DNA from: Paenibacillus graminis
GTDB lineage: Bacteria; Bacillota; Bacilli; Paenibacillales; Paenibacillaceae
Direction of reading: 5' to 3'
Length of the DNA stretch: 64,000 nt
Assembly (NCBI RefSeq): GCF_000758705.1
Contig: NZ_CP009287.1
Coordinates: 1,612,001 to 1,676,000 of the forward strand
Shown here: one piece after another, positions 44,689 through 54,119 of the stretch
Position numbering within the stretch: position 1 is the first letter of the stretch
Layout: each line of letters begins with the position of its first letter
The notes under the pieces: model-generated
The model's input: only the letters and a program-made list of their open reading frames with translations
Database searches by the model: none
Told to the model about the DNA's origin: nothing
Made by a program: the position numbers and the translations under genes

Positions 44689-47600
44689 ATGCTCAAAAAA
44701 AGAATAGCAGCCATACTCAGTGTTCTTATGATCATAGTACAAAGTGCTTACGGGTTTGGCTTCAATGCTCAAGCACATGCGGCAGAAATTACGGATAATA
44801 TCATCACCACCGTAACTATGGCCGTGTATGATAACGGAGTTCCCGTAACAGATGTGGTGTATAAGCAAGGCGCTGAAGTGAAGCTTACCTATGATTGGCA
44901 GCTGCCGGACAATACTTATCAGGAAGGGGATACTTACAGTTTCGAGCTGCCGGACCACTTTGTGCTGGCCAGCGACATCATGGGGACACCGCTGCAGGCG
45001 GATGGCCTTACTTTGGGACATTTTGATGTGCTGAAGGGGAATCCCAATAAAGTTGTCATGACCTTTGGCCAGGATATTGATAAATATTTTGGCGTGCATG
45101 GTTCCTTCTCGATTAATACGAAATTTGATAAAGCCAGCTTTACTGAGACAACTGAGCAGCACATCGTCTTTCCGGTTAACGGAGGCAACCAGACCGTAAC
45201 GCTTGAGTTTGTTCCAGATAATGCTTCAATTATTGAAAAAAGCGGAAAGCCTTCGGGCACGAACAAGGATGGGCTGAACGGAAAGCAAATTATCTGGACG
45301 GTCGACGTGAACAAGGTGCTGTCCAGTGTCTATGGCGCCTCTGTTACGGATGTCATCCCGGCTGGCCTTGCTTTAACGGACCCGCTGGATGTAAAAGTGT
45401 ATGATCTTAACGTGAAGCTGGACGGAACGGCGGCACAGGGAGCGGAAATCTCTTCTTCTCAATATACGGTGACTGATTCTTCCGGAAATCTGAGTGTAGC
45501 ATTCAAGCAATCTCCTATAACGAGTGCATACCGTATTCAATTTACTACGGACATTACAGATCCCGCGAAAAAAAGCTTCACTAATGAGGCTGCTTTAAAT
45601 AGTACAGGACTGCCAGCATCGAAGTCATCGGCAACGGTCAATGTGAGCTATGGAACACCATTGAAGAAAACCTCCAGCGCATATGATCCTAATACCCAGA
45701 TAACCACTTGGGAGATCGATTACAATTACAATGAAAAACCGATTGCCCAGGCGGATGCTGTGCTGAAGGATTATTTTGACAATACACAGAAGCTGGTGGC
45801 AGGTTCTCTGCAGGTATTCCCGGTTAACTTTTTGACGAATGCCGGAGGAACAGTAGGCGGCACACCTGCGGGCAATTATACGTTGATATCTCCTTCAGCT
45901 GCACCTAGCGGGAAAAACGGCTTTGAGCTGAAGTTCAACAGTGACGTCAACAGTGCTTACAAAATCATATACAAGACCCAGGCCACAGGCCGCGTTGAGA
46001 AGGATACGACCATTACGAACACCGTTTACTCCGGGGACACTTATGAAACCGGCACACGCGGCATCAATCAGGTGATTATTGCCAAAACACTGCCAAGCAG
46101 CGGTATCGACTATACCAACAAAAAAGTAAAATGGTCCGTGACCATCAATGCCGACAGTTATCAGATGGATAATGTAGTAGTCAAGGATGTTTTCCCTAAC
46201 AAAGGACTGAAAATCATCCCTGGCAGCATCGTTGTCAAAAAAGGCGATACAGTGATTACCACGGGCTTCTCGATTCAGAATGAAATACCGGATGCCGGTT
46301 TTGAGGTGAAGTTTAATTCGCAGATTACCGGACCGTATACCATTACTTATGAAACTTATTTTGATAATAAATGGCTCGGCAGCGACTGGTTGACCACGGA
46401 TGCCAAGTTTGTGAACCAGGCAGCAGTGGAATGGACCAAACCTGGCTCCACGGATGTGAACACCAAAACCGTTACCGCATCCTTTGATCCTCAACCGGCA
46501 GAAAAAGCCAACGGCTACAAAAGCGGCTCCTATAATGCGTCCAGCAAGGAAATTATCTGGTCCGTAGGGGTCAATTATAACCGCAACCCGCTTAACAGCG
46601 CTGAGGTAACCGATACTATAGAAGGCAAGCAGGTGTATGTTCCGGGATCTGTAGAAATCTACAATATGGTTGTGGCCAAAAACGGCGACTACAGTCAGGG
46701 AACGACCAAGCTGACACTTAACACAGATTATACGGTCTCTTACAACGAGACCACGAAGCTGCTTCAAGTGAAGTTCACTAAGAACATTGAATCGGGATAC
46801 ATCATCAATTTCAAAACAAGTCTAAAGGGGGAATTGGTCGACAGTCCTACAATTATGAATACTGCTAATCTGTACAATGAAGGCAAGGAGGAATCGAAGG
46901 ATCTTACGGCTTCGCTGACGATTCCCAAGGCTAATGAATTTGTGCAGAAGAGCGGCAGCCAAAGCAATACTAAGATCAAATGGACCATTAACATCAATTA
47001 CAGCCAGTCGTATATCGAAGATGCGGTGGTCACTGACGACCCCAGCGATAATCAAATCCTGCTGGCAGATTCTTTCAAGCTCTATGCGACTACGGTAAAT
47101 CCTGCTGGAGATGTAACGAAAACAGGAACACCATTGGTTGGCGGAGATGATTATGAACTGACCCTCACTACGGACCTTGATACGGGAAAACAGCAGTTTG
47201 TGCTGAAATTCAAAGCACCTATTGAAAAAGCTTATATTCTGGAGTACGAATCACTGATTGTAGCGAACAATAATGATAAGGTAACGAACAAAGTGGGGCT
47301 GAGCGGCAAGAATTCCACAATCATTACGAAGACTAGCACCAAAGATATTACCGTTGCGCTGTCTTCGGCGGATGGAGTAGGCACCGGCACCCGAAAAGCA
47401 CTGAAAATTATCAAAGCCGACGGTGCTGATCAATCGAAGCTGAGCGGGGCTACCTTTGCGCTGTACCGCAAGTCAGGCTCAAACGAAGTGCTTTTTAATA
47501 CCCTTACAACAGATGCCAATGGAGAGGCTGTATTTAAGAACCTATGGCCGGGTAAGTATCTGCTGCAGGAAATCAGTGCACCTTCCGGATATGTTCTGGA

Positions 47601-48567
47601 TTCGGGCAAAAAATCGGTTACTTTCGATTCCACAACAGCCATCGTGGAAGAATTCAAAGTTTATAACCTAAAAGCAGCAACACCATCAGCAACGCCGGCC
47701 GCATCACCAACGGCCTCTCCGGTAGTGTCGCCAACGCCGGTACCGACAGTGAAGCCGACGGAGACACCAACACCGACAGTGACACCAACACCGACAGTGA
47801 AGCCGACGGAGACACCAACACCGACAGTGAAGCCAACAGCAACACCAACACCGACAGCAACGCCAACAGCAACACCAACATCGACAGCAACACCGACAGT
47901 AACACCAACAGCAACGCCAACAGTAACACCAACGCCTGTCGTGACGCCAACGCCCACTACGCCGCCAGTGATTGACTATTCGACTCCGACACCAGTGACC
48001 TCTTCGGTGCCGGGAACAATCGTCACTCCTGGACCATCGGCTGCCGTGACGCCAACGCCTACGGCAACTCCAGCAGTGAAGCCGACAGCGACACCAGTGG
48101 CAACACCGTCTGCCTCACCGGTACAGACACCAGCGGTTAGCAGCACACCGGCTGCTCCGCAACCAACAGCAGTCACCACCGTTGAGGATTTGCCTATCGA
48201 TGGGGAGATTCCATTGGGGGGGATTCCCGGCATCGGTGAAGAGCCTTCACATGGTACAGTGAAGATCACACCGGATGGCAAATGGACCTATACTCCTGAT
48301 CCTGGTTATACCGGCAAAGACAAATTTACAATTGTCGTTACCGATGAAGACGGCAATGAGGAAGAAGTGACGATTGAAGTAGGTGTCGATAAAGTGCCGA
48401 AGGGTACAGTAACCGGTACACCGGATGCAGGGGGGAATGGACTGCCCGGCAAACTTCCGCAGACCGGAGAAAACAGTCCATTACCGCTTTATTTGACAGG
48501 CGGCGGCTTAATGATTCTGGGAGCCGTCATGTCCAGACGGTTCAAGAACCACAAAAAATCGAAGTAA
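44689..48567 (+). CDS. LPXTG-anchored surface adhesin with collagen-binding-like and SpaA domains
   Basis: 1292 residues. Signal peptide 1-31 (ends AHA), an adhesive N-terminal domain (about 32-175), then about five repeats of a 145-residue beta module of the Cna collagen-binding type (each with a xxKTSS or VxKSG start and ...VxDVxP... segments; about 176-900), a SpaA/Cna-B domain (about 902-985), a Pro/Thr spacer (994-1160), a cadherin-like domain with GTVKITPDGKWTYTPDPGYTG (about 1165-1240), and LPQTG (1255-1259), a membrane helix and RRFKNHKKSK. Sortase-anchored; no sortase is encoded in this window. GGAGG lies 11 bases before ATG 44689. Confidence 0.88.
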   Translation: MLKKRIAAILSVLMIIVQSAYGFGFNAQAHAAEITDNIITTVTMAVYDNGVPVTDVVYKQGAEVKLTYDWQLPDNTYQEGDTYSFELPDHFVLASDIMGTPLQADGLTLGHFDVLKGNPNKVVMTFGQDIDKYFGVHGSFSINTKFDKASFTETTEQHIVFPVNGGNQTVTLEFVPDNASIIEKSGKPSGTNKDGLNGKQIIWTVDVNKVLSSVYGASVTDVIPAGLALTDPLDVKVYDLNVKLDGTAAQGAEISSSQYTVTDSSGNLSVAFKQSPITSAYRIQFTTDITDPAKKSFTNEAALNSTGLPASKSSATVNVSYGTPLKKTSSAYDPNTQITTWEIDYNYNEKPIAQADAVLKDYFDNTQKLVAGSLQVFPVNFLTNAGGTVGGTPAGNYTLISPSAAPSGKNGFELKFNSDVNSAYKIIYKTQATGRVEKDTTITNTVYSGDTYETGTRGINQVIIAKTLPSSGIDYTNKKVKWSVTINADSYQMDNVVVKDVFPNKGLKIIPGSIVVKKGDTVITTGFSIQNEIPDAGFEVKFNSQITGPYTITYETYFDNKWLGSDWLTTDAKFVNQAAVEWTKPGSTDVNTKTVTASFDPQPAEKANGYKSGSYNASSKEIIWSVGVNYNRNPLNSAEVTDTIEGKQVYVPGSVEIYNMVVAKNGDYSQGTTKLTLNTDYTVSYNETTKLLQVKFTKNIESGYIINFKTSLKGELVDSPTIMNTANLYNEGKEESKDLTASLTIPKANEFVQKSGSQSNTKIKWTININYSQSYIEDAVVTDDPSDNQILLADSFKLYATTVNPAGDVTKTGTPLVGGDDYELTLTTDLDTGKQQFVLKFKAPIEKAYILEYESLIVANNNDKVTNKVGLSGKNSTIITKTSTKDITVALSSADGVGTGTRKALKIIKADGADQSKLSGATFALYRKSGSNEVLFNTLTTDANGEAVFKNLWPGKYLLQEISAPSGYVLDSGKKSVTFDSTTAIVEEFKVYNLKAATPSATPAASPTASPVVSPTPVPTVKPTETPTPTVTPTPTVKPTETPTPTVKPTATPTPTATPTATPTSTATPTVTPTATPTVTPTPVVTPTPTTPPVIDYSTPTPVTSSVPGTIVTPGPSAAVTPTPTATPAVKPTATPVATPSASPVQTPAVSSTPAAPQPTAVTTVEDLPIDGEIPLGGIPGIGEEPSHGTVKITPDGKWTYTPDPGYTGKDKFTIVVTDEDGNEEEVTIEVGVDKVPKGTVTGTPDAGGNGLPGKLPQTGENSPLPLYLTGGGLMILGAVMSRRFKNHKKSK
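47690..48175 (+). repeat. Pro/Thr coding repeat within the adhesin
   Basis: Degenerate hexanucleotide-based repeats (ACACCAACACCGACAGTG and GTGAAGCCGACGGAG units) encode TPTPTVKPTETPTPTV-like tracts between the SpaA and cadherin-like domains. The copy number may vary among strains. Confidence 0.85.
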
Positions 48568-48591
48568 CCAACATTATCAAAATTCATGCCA

Positions 48592-48630
48592 AAGCCACCC
48601 GTGGGCGTACCAGCCCCGGGTGGCTTTTAT
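48592..48630 (+). terminator. rho-independent terminator of the adhesin gene
   Basis: AAGCCACCCG and CGGGTGGCTT arms, then TTTAT. Also just beyond the end of the convergent response regulator gene. Confidence 0.75.
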
Positions 48631-48677
48631 GTGTCTATGCTAAAATCAGGCATTGCCGTTCAGCGTTGCAGGCAGCT

Positions 48678-49826
48678 CTACAGGCTTTTGAAATTATGCA
48701 ACTTCCATTCCTCATACCAGCTTTTAATGTTATCGGGTATATCTACGCTCAGCTCACGCTTTAGAAGGTCTGCCAGGTATTGATATTGCTCCTCGACCGC
48801 CGAACGTTCTCCCATGCTGTCATACACCTTCATAAGCCCCAAGTGGCCCTGCTCAAAATAAGGCTGAAGCTGAACCACCCGCTGATACACCGTTACCGCT
48901 TCGGGAATTCTTCCCCTGGCAGTAAAAAAATCAGCCATTCCCATCGCATGATGCAGCCAAATCGTCCGAAGACGCTGACGCTCACCCTCAGCCCATAAAT
49001 AATCATAGTCGTTCAGATAGTCACCCGAGTAGAAATAGAACAGGCGCTGATGCTTGTCGCAGTTCTCAGCGTTTATAGGCCCCAGAGTAAGAATACCCTT
49101 TTCCCATTCATAGCTGTCGATCAGCAAGGAGCCTGTCTCCATAGTATAACCTTCCCCGCCGCTGGCGTTGCTGATCTGCAGCCCGATATCAGCCTGCTTC
49201 AGACTTTGGCGGATCTGATAAATGGTGGTATAAAGGTGAGTTGACGCCCGCTTCAGATTGAAATCCGGCCACAGCATCTCGATAAGGCTGTCCTTGCTGA
49301 CAAAGCGGTTGCGGTTATGGAACAAATAAGCGAATAATTCCTGAGCTTTGGAGGTGCGCCAGCGGATGGCAGGGAGCGGCTGGCCGGCACGCTCAAAGCG
49401 CAACGACTGAAAGCTGCGGATCATGATCTCAGGTTCAGGCGTATTGGGAGGATTCCCGTCCTTGCCGAAATGTTTTTCCAGCCGCTGGATGGTCTTAACC
49501 AGGCGGTCACGCCGGACAGGCTTCAACACATAGTCCAGGGCATACAGCTCAAAAGCCTCCACGGCATAGCTGTTATAAGCGGTCACAAATACGATGCTAG
49601 TGCCTGGACACAGGCCTTGGATCGCTTCCGCAACCTGCATACCATTCATTTCAGGCATATCTATATCCAGGAAAATAACGTCAGGTTGAAGCTTTGAGGC
49701 TATGCTGACTGCTTCGGCCGGGTCCGTACAGGAACCTATAATATTTACGGTTGTTAATTCTTCCAGCATCAGCTTTAATTTCATAAGGGCAAGCCGCTCA
49801 TCATCCACCAGCAAAGCTTGTATCAT
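48678..49826 (-). CDS. response regulator with BTAD (SARP-like) output domain
   Basis: 382 residues. Receiver domain at 1-120 (VDDERLALMKLKLMLEEL, phosphoacceptor in DVIFLDIDMPEMNG, conserved K in YVLKPV). Middle winged-helix DNA-binding domain with RWRTSKAQELFAYLFHNRNRFVSKDSLIEMLWPD, and a C-terminal bacterial transcriptional activation domain of TPR-like helices (about residues 240-380). No histidine kinase is adjacent, so it is an orphan. Convergent with the adhesin gene, but whether it controls it is unknown. The start has AGGAAT upstream, a weak site. Confidence 0.88.
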   Translation of the reverse strand: MIQALLVDDERLALMKLKLMLEELTTVNIIGSCTDPAEAVSIASKLQPDVIFLDIDMPEMNGMQVAEAIQGLCPGTSIVFVTAYNSYAVEAFELYALDYVLKPVRRDRLVKTIQRLEKHFGKDGNPPNTPEPEIMIRSFQSLRFERAGQPLPAIRWRTSKAQELFAYLFHNRNRFVSKDSLIEMLWPDFNLKRASTHLYTTIYQIRQSLKQADIGLQISNASGGEGYTMETGSLLIDSYEWEKGILTLGPINAENCDKHQRLFYFYSGDYLNDYDYLWAEGERQRLRTIWLHHAMGMADFFTARGRIPEAVTVYQRVVQLQPYFEQGHLGLMKVYDSMGERSAVEEQYQYLADLLKRELSVDIPDNIKSWYEEWKLHNFKSL

Positions 49827-50080
49827 TCCTATCCCACCACTTCTTTTAGGATTTTCATGCTGTAGACAAACCGCTTGGAGGAAGGCTGGACATCCGGTTA
49901 CAATAAGACTGTTGGAATAACAAACGGATATACGGTTTGCTAGTTATGTAATTTCGACAGGAAGGCCATTTTTCCTTCAAATAGTGAGGTTTCTGGCTTC
50001 CCCAAAAAATAGTTGGAATCTTTGCAGGGGAAAAGAGAAGTCCTGCGTCTAATATTATGTAGCTGAAGGAGGGGAGAATA

Positions 50081-50623
50081 CTGGAAGAGGCAGAATGGAT
50101 TTCAGCCGTGCTGGGCGGGCAGCATCAGGCCTTCGGGCATTTGGTGGAACGCTATCAAGGCATGGTATATCGGGTATGCATCAAGATTACAGGTGAGGCT
50201 GAATCGGCCAAGGATATGGCCCAGGAGGTTTTCATCAAAGCCTATAAGGCGCTCCCTTCCTTCAGAGGGCAATCTTCATTCTCCACATGGCTGTACCGGA
50301 TTGCTTACCGGACCTGTCTGGACTGGAAACGGGCCAATGACAGGGAATGGCGGCACCGCAGTACGGCGGATTATACAGAGAATGATTGGGTGACATCGCA
50401 GACGCCAGAGCATGTGCTGCTCCGCAAGGAAGCTTCGGAGGAGCTGGGCGAGAATCTGAACCATCTCACGGAACCGTACCGGTCGGTCGTGCAGATGTAT
50501 TATTTTCAGCGACACTCATATCAGGAGATTGCCGAACAGAAAGGCATTTCAGTCAAAACGGTAGAGTCACAACTGTATAGGGCCAGACAGATGATGCGTA
50601 AAAACGGGGAGGAATGGCGATGA
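50081..50623 (+). CDS. ECF sigma factor, probable CTG start
   Basis: About 180 residues. Region 2: QAFGHLVERYQGMVYRVCIKI and AKDMAQEVFIKAYKALPSFRGQSSFSTWLYRIAYR; region 4: LTEPYRSVVQMYYFQRHSYQEIAEQKGISVKTVESQLYRAR. The best ribosome binding site AAGGAGGGG (50066-50074) is 7 bases before an in-frame CTG at 50081, giving EEAEWISAVLGG before the conserved QAFGHLV, a normal sigma N-terminus. The nearest standard start, GTG 50108, has no site. It is coupled to an anti-sigma gene by ATGA overlap and is likely autoregulated. Confidence 0.85.
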   Translation: MEEAEWISAVLGGQHQAFGHLVERYQGMVYRVCIKITGEAESAKDMAQEVFIKAYKALPSFRGQSSFSTWLYRIAYRTCLDWKRANDREWRHRSTADYTENDWVTSQTPEHVLLRKEASEELGENLNHLTEPYRSVVQMYYFQRHSYQEIAEQKGISVKTVESQLYRARQMMRKNGEEWR

Positions 50624-51075
50624 ACTGTGCAACTGCAAAAGAATGGATGCCGCATTATATCGATGGCTTGCTGTCTCCAGAAGCGGAGCTGAGAATCCGG
50701 CTGCACATCGAGTCTTGTCCCGATTGCGCTCAGTGGCTGGAGGAAGCGAAGGAAATGTCTGCTTTATGGAATGAAATGGAGAGCGGACAGGAGCCTTTGG
50801 ATTTTTTGGATGTCCCGGATATCACTGCCGATGTCATGGCTCAGGTTGAACAGCTGGAGACAGGACGCCGGGAACGGGCGGTCAGAACAACTATGGCAAG
50901 ACGCCGCACAGCGCCCAGAACCTCATGGATACACTATGGAGTCGCGGTCGGCCTGACGTTCCTGCTGCTGCAGCTTGGTGTGTTCCAAGATATGGCTTAC
51001 GGCATTACTGAGATTAACGGGCATATGTCCACATCGGTCAGCGCCTGGCTTAACCCTGACAGTGTGAATAAATAA
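50620..51075 (+). CDS. zinc-finger anti-sigma factor (ZAS domain)
   Basis: 151 residues. Zinc-binding HxxxCxxC at H29-C33-C36 (HIESCPDC) within a typical ZAS helix region, and a single membrane segment near residues 105-122. It should hold the upstream ECF sigma factor at the membrane until a signal releases it. ATG 50620 overlaps the sigma stop and follows GGAGG by 6 bases. Confidence 0.9.
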   Translation: MNCATAKEWMPHYIDGLLSPEAELRIRLHIESCPDCAQWLEEAKEMSALWNEMESGQEPLDFLDVPDITADVMAQVEQLETGRRERAVRTTMARRRTAPRTSWIHYGVAVGLTFLLLQLGVFQDMAYGITEINGHMSTSVSAWLNPDSVNK

Positions 51076-51114
51076 ATCGGTCCATTCAGCAACTTTCAAA
51101 CAGGAGGATATTAT

Positions 51115-51612
51115 ATGATTAAAAAAAGACGTTGGCTCACCTTTCTATTGGCAATGATCCCGGGACTCGGGCATCTGTATTTAGGCTTTAAAAAATTGGG
51201 GCTTGAGTATATGATTGGAGCATCCTTGTGTATTATCTTTATCCCGTCGATGCCAATGGTCTTTCCGTTTGCTTTGGCTGCGCTGTGGTTCTACCAGTTA
51301 TTTGATGCCCTTCAAAAAGCAGCCTGGATGAAGATATCCGCCGAAGAGCATGAACGCATGATGTTCCATCCGGACAGTTACGGGGTACCCTGGAGTATGG
51401 GGATGCCTTCCAGTCCGGCTTATCCGAACGACGATGTAAATCCGGTGTGGGTCGGTTTTGGATGTGTAGCTGCGGGTGTCCTGCTGTTGATTATTACTAC
51501 GTTCCCGGGGCTATGGGATTTGCTTACGGAGATGAATATCGGATCCATCCTGTTGTCGTTGGCCCTGATCGGATATGGGCTGAGAATGCTGAAGAAAAAT
51601 CCAAAAGTATAG
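51115..51612 (+). CDS. small multi-pass membrane protein of the sigma operon
   Basis: 165 residues. An N-terminal TM2-like element (RRWLTFLLAMIPGLGHLYLGFKKLG) and three to four more membrane segments. Function unknown; third gene of the sigma/anti-sigma operon and directly upstream of the DUF4097 protein, which suggests envelope stress. Confidence 0.8.
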   Translation: MIKKRRWLTFLLAMIPGLGHLYLGFKKLGLEYMIGASLCIIFIPSMPMVFPFALAALWFYQLFDALQKAAWMKISAEEHERMMFHPDSYGVPWSMGMPSSPAYPNDDVNPVWVGFGCVAAGVLLLIITTFPGLWDLLTEMNIGSILLSLALIGYGLRMLKKNPKV

Positions 51613-51631
51613 AGAAATGGGGAAATAAATA

Positions 51632-52720
51632 ATGGCAAGATGGAAGATCGGCAGTTTTACCGCAGCCTTGGGCTGCATCATCTTGGGGGTAATCATCGTA
51701 TTGGCCCAATTTGATGTGATTACTTACCAGGCGCTGGGGTACCTCTGGCCTGCACTGCTTATATTGTTCGGGCTGGAGACATTGCTGCGGATATTCATCA
51801 AATCCGATGCCAAAACCCGTATAAGCGGCTGGGCTGTTGTTCTTATTGTGATATTGGTTGCTGCCAGCGGAGCCCAAAAAGTGCTGGCTGACGGCTCGCT
51901 CAGCGGAATCTTTGGCAATACCCAGCTGGTGCCGGTGAATGGAACAGCCGATGTGCAGCCAGGGATTAAAAATGTGAAGATCGAACTGCCATACGGCAAG
52001 GTTAAGATTAATGGAGTGGAAGGCAGCAAGCTTGACTATGATGGGAAGCTGGAATTACCAGGAGACTCAGATCAAGAAGCCTCCAGCGCATTGGCACAGA
52101 AATGGACCGTTATTGCCGCAGGAGACACCTTAACGATGAAGCTGGAGGGAAATTCGGGCTGGCTGTCCAATATTCATATCGGGTTCAATCTCAAAGATCC
52201 CTATTTAAATGTCAGCCTTCCCAGCAATCTTGCAGTAGAAGTCGAAACCAACGACGGATCGATTGAAGCCGGCAATCTGCAGTCCGGTATTGAAGTGGAT
52301 ACGAGCAACGGCAGGCTGGACATTCATGATGTAGCCGGAGGCGTGGATGCACATACGAGCAATGGAACAATAACTGCGCAGAATGTGAAGGGTGAAGTGA
52401 AGCTGGTCAGCTCCAACGGTGCAATAGATCTGGGCAATATCGACGGTTCGCTGTATGCCAAGAGCAGCAACGGCAAGATTACGATCAACTCGGGGATCAC
52501 GGGCGAATGGAAATGCTCCTCCAGCAACGGCAAGATCATTGCTAGCCTGCCGGCGGCTACGGATGCAACGATCAATGCAGATACCAGCAACGGCTCGCTG
52601 AAGGGCAATGTCAGCTGGGACGGCAGCGACGGTCATGGAACCGCCGTACTTGGCAGCGGAACCCACAAAGTGTCTTTGTCGACCAGCAATGGATCAGTAA
52701 CGGTGGATACAGCGGAATAG
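51632..52720 (+). CDS. DUF4097 beta-helix protein with LiaI-like membrane domain
   Basis: 362 residues. Two to three membrane helices (about residues 8-85, LiaI/LiaF-like) precede an extracellular DUF4097 right-handed beta-repeat (about 110-362) of SSNG and TSNG turns (VETNDGSIEAGNL, DTSNGRLDIHDV, HTSNGTITAQNV). In Firmicutes such proteins occur in envelope-stress operons. Last gene of the operon; ends before a bidirectional terminator. Confidence 0.88.
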   Translation: MARWKIGSFTAALGCIILGVIIVLAQFDVITYQALGYLWPALLILFGLETLLRIFIKSDAKTRISGWAVVLIVILVAASGAQKVLADGSLSGIFGNTQLVPVNGTADVQPGIKNVKIELPYGKVKINGVEGSKLDYDGKLELPGDSDQEASSALAQKWTVIAAGDTLTMKLEGNSGWLSNIHIGFNLKDPYLNVSLPSNLAVEVETNDGSIEAGNLQSGIEVDTSNGRLDIHDVAGGVDAHTSNGTITAQNVKGEVKLVSSNGAIDLGNIDGSLYAKSSNGKITINSGITGEWKCSSSNGKIIASLPAATDATINADTSNGSLKGNVSWDGSDGHGTAVLGSGTHKVSLSTSNGSVTVDTAE

Positions 52721-52860
52721 CGGATGATTTAGCAGTATACCCAACCCGCTACCTGTCACAGCAAGCGGATGCACACATAATACCCACGCAAAGCGGGGCC
52801 TTGCACGGAGGCTGATTCAGGTACTTTGCGGGGACCCCAATTATACTTTCTGATATGTTA

Positions 52861-52911
52861 AAAAAAGCTGTTGTACCCGGCATAAAGACCGCCTTGTACA
52901 ACAGCTTTTTT
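52861..52911. terminator. bidirectional terminator
   Basis: AAAAAAGCTGTTGTAC and GTACAACAGCTTTTTT arms form a symmetrical stem with A- and T-runs on both sides, serving the convergent DUF4097 and aldo/keto reductase genes. Confidence 0.9.
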
Positions 52912-52924
52912 AATCGCGCAGCTC

Positions 52925-53905
52925 CTACCAGGCGTACGCCTGTGGAGCTGCACCGCCCGGACCAGGGAAAATCTCATCCAGACGCTTCAGTACGGACTCA
53001 TCCAGAAGGACCTCCAGGCTGCGCAGGGCGCTTTCGAACTGCTCCAGCGTGCGCGGGCCGATGATCGGCGCGGTGACTGCGGGATTCGCCAGCAGCCAGG
53101 CGAGGGCGATATTATCCTGCGGTTCGCCAAGCTCAAGGCTCAGTTCGGCAAACGCCTCTAGCTGGCGCTTATACTGTTCTACCCGCTCGGCGTTCCCGCC
53201 GCTGCGGCTGCCCTCTATTTTCTTGAGCGCATTGCGGCCAAGCAGGCCCCCGTCGAGCGGGCTCCAGGGAATGATCCCCAAGCCGAGATTCAGGGACGCT
53301 GGCAGAACCTCCAGCTCCGGCAGACGGCAGGTGAGGCTGTATTTATGCTGTTCGGATACAAGCCCCAGGAATCCGCGGGCTTTGGCCTCCTGCTGGGCTA
53401 CAGCAATATCCCAGCCGGCGAAGTTGCTGGAGCCGACATAGCCGATTTTGCCCTGGCTCACAGCGAGCTCAAAGGCGCCCCACAGCTCGTCCCAGGAGAC
53501 GCTGCGGTCTACATGGTGCATTTGGTATAGCTCAATGTGATCCGTCTGCAGACGCTGCAGCGAGCCTTCCAGATGCCGCCGGATAATATAGGAGGAGAGA
53601 CCGCTTTCATCATTGGGGCCGTCAAGCTTGTCGCTCATGGCACCGTAGACCTTGGTGGCTAGCACAACCTTTTCCCGGCGTCCGCCGCCCTGCTTGAACC
53701 AGCGGCCGATAATCGTTTCTGTGAGTCCGGAGTTTTCTCCCCAGCCGTACACATTGGCGGTATCAAAAAAGTTGATTCCGGCATCAAGCGCAGCGTCCAT
53801 AATGCGGAAGGCTTCCTTTTCGTCCGTAATCGGACCGAAGTTCATCGTTCCCAGACAGAGACGGCTGACCTTCATACCGGATTTGCCAAGCTTTGCGTAT
53901 TGCAC
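52925..53905 (-). CDS. aldo/keto reductase
   Basis: 326 residues with a TIM barrel. The catalytic region shows GTMNFGPITDEKEA, FFDTANVYGWGENSGLTE (D and Y of the tetrad), ATKVYG (K) and HIELYQMHHVDRSVSWDELWGAF (H). NADPH-dependent reductase of carbonyl compounds; substrate unknown. Divergent from leuB across a 214-base gap. Confidence 0.9.
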   Translation of the reverse strand: MQYAKLGKSGMKVSRLCLGTMNFGPITDEKEAFRIMDAALDAGINFFDTANVYGWGENSGLTETIIGRWFKQGGGRREKVVLATKVYGAMSDKLDGPNDESGLSSYIIRRHLEGSLQRLQTDHIELYQMHHVDRSVSWDELWGAFELAVSQGKIGYVGSSNFAGWDIAVAQQEAKARGFLGLVSEQHKYSLTCRLPELEVLPASLNLGLGIIPWSPLDGGLLGRNALKKIEGSRSGGNAERVEQYKRQLEAFAELSLELGEPQDNIALAWLLANPAVTAPIIGPRTLEQFESALRSLEVLLDESVLKRLDEIFPGPGGAAPQAYAW

Positions 53906-54119
53906 TCCACAACAACTCCTCTACATGTATTGGACAAGCCGTGTATATTATAAATACAAATTAATTGTAATCAACTTAAGAAACAAGAGCAAATGTGGTT
54001 ATAGGCTTAACCTATTACGTTCATAGAATCTATATCTTTGTCCTTTGGCTGTGGTTATGATACAACAATATCAGAAGAACTATGTCTGCTGGCAGCAGAT
54101 AATCAGAGGAGTGACGGGA

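Noticed and set aside
47654..47957. Antisense frames opposite the Pro/Thr repeat
   Set aside because: Repetitive valine/glycine translation arises only from the low-complexity coding strand.
50015..50049. ECF-type autoregulated promoter (GGAATC ... CGTC) before the sigma gene
   Set aside because: The spacing of 25 bases is too long for a 16-17 base ECF spacer.
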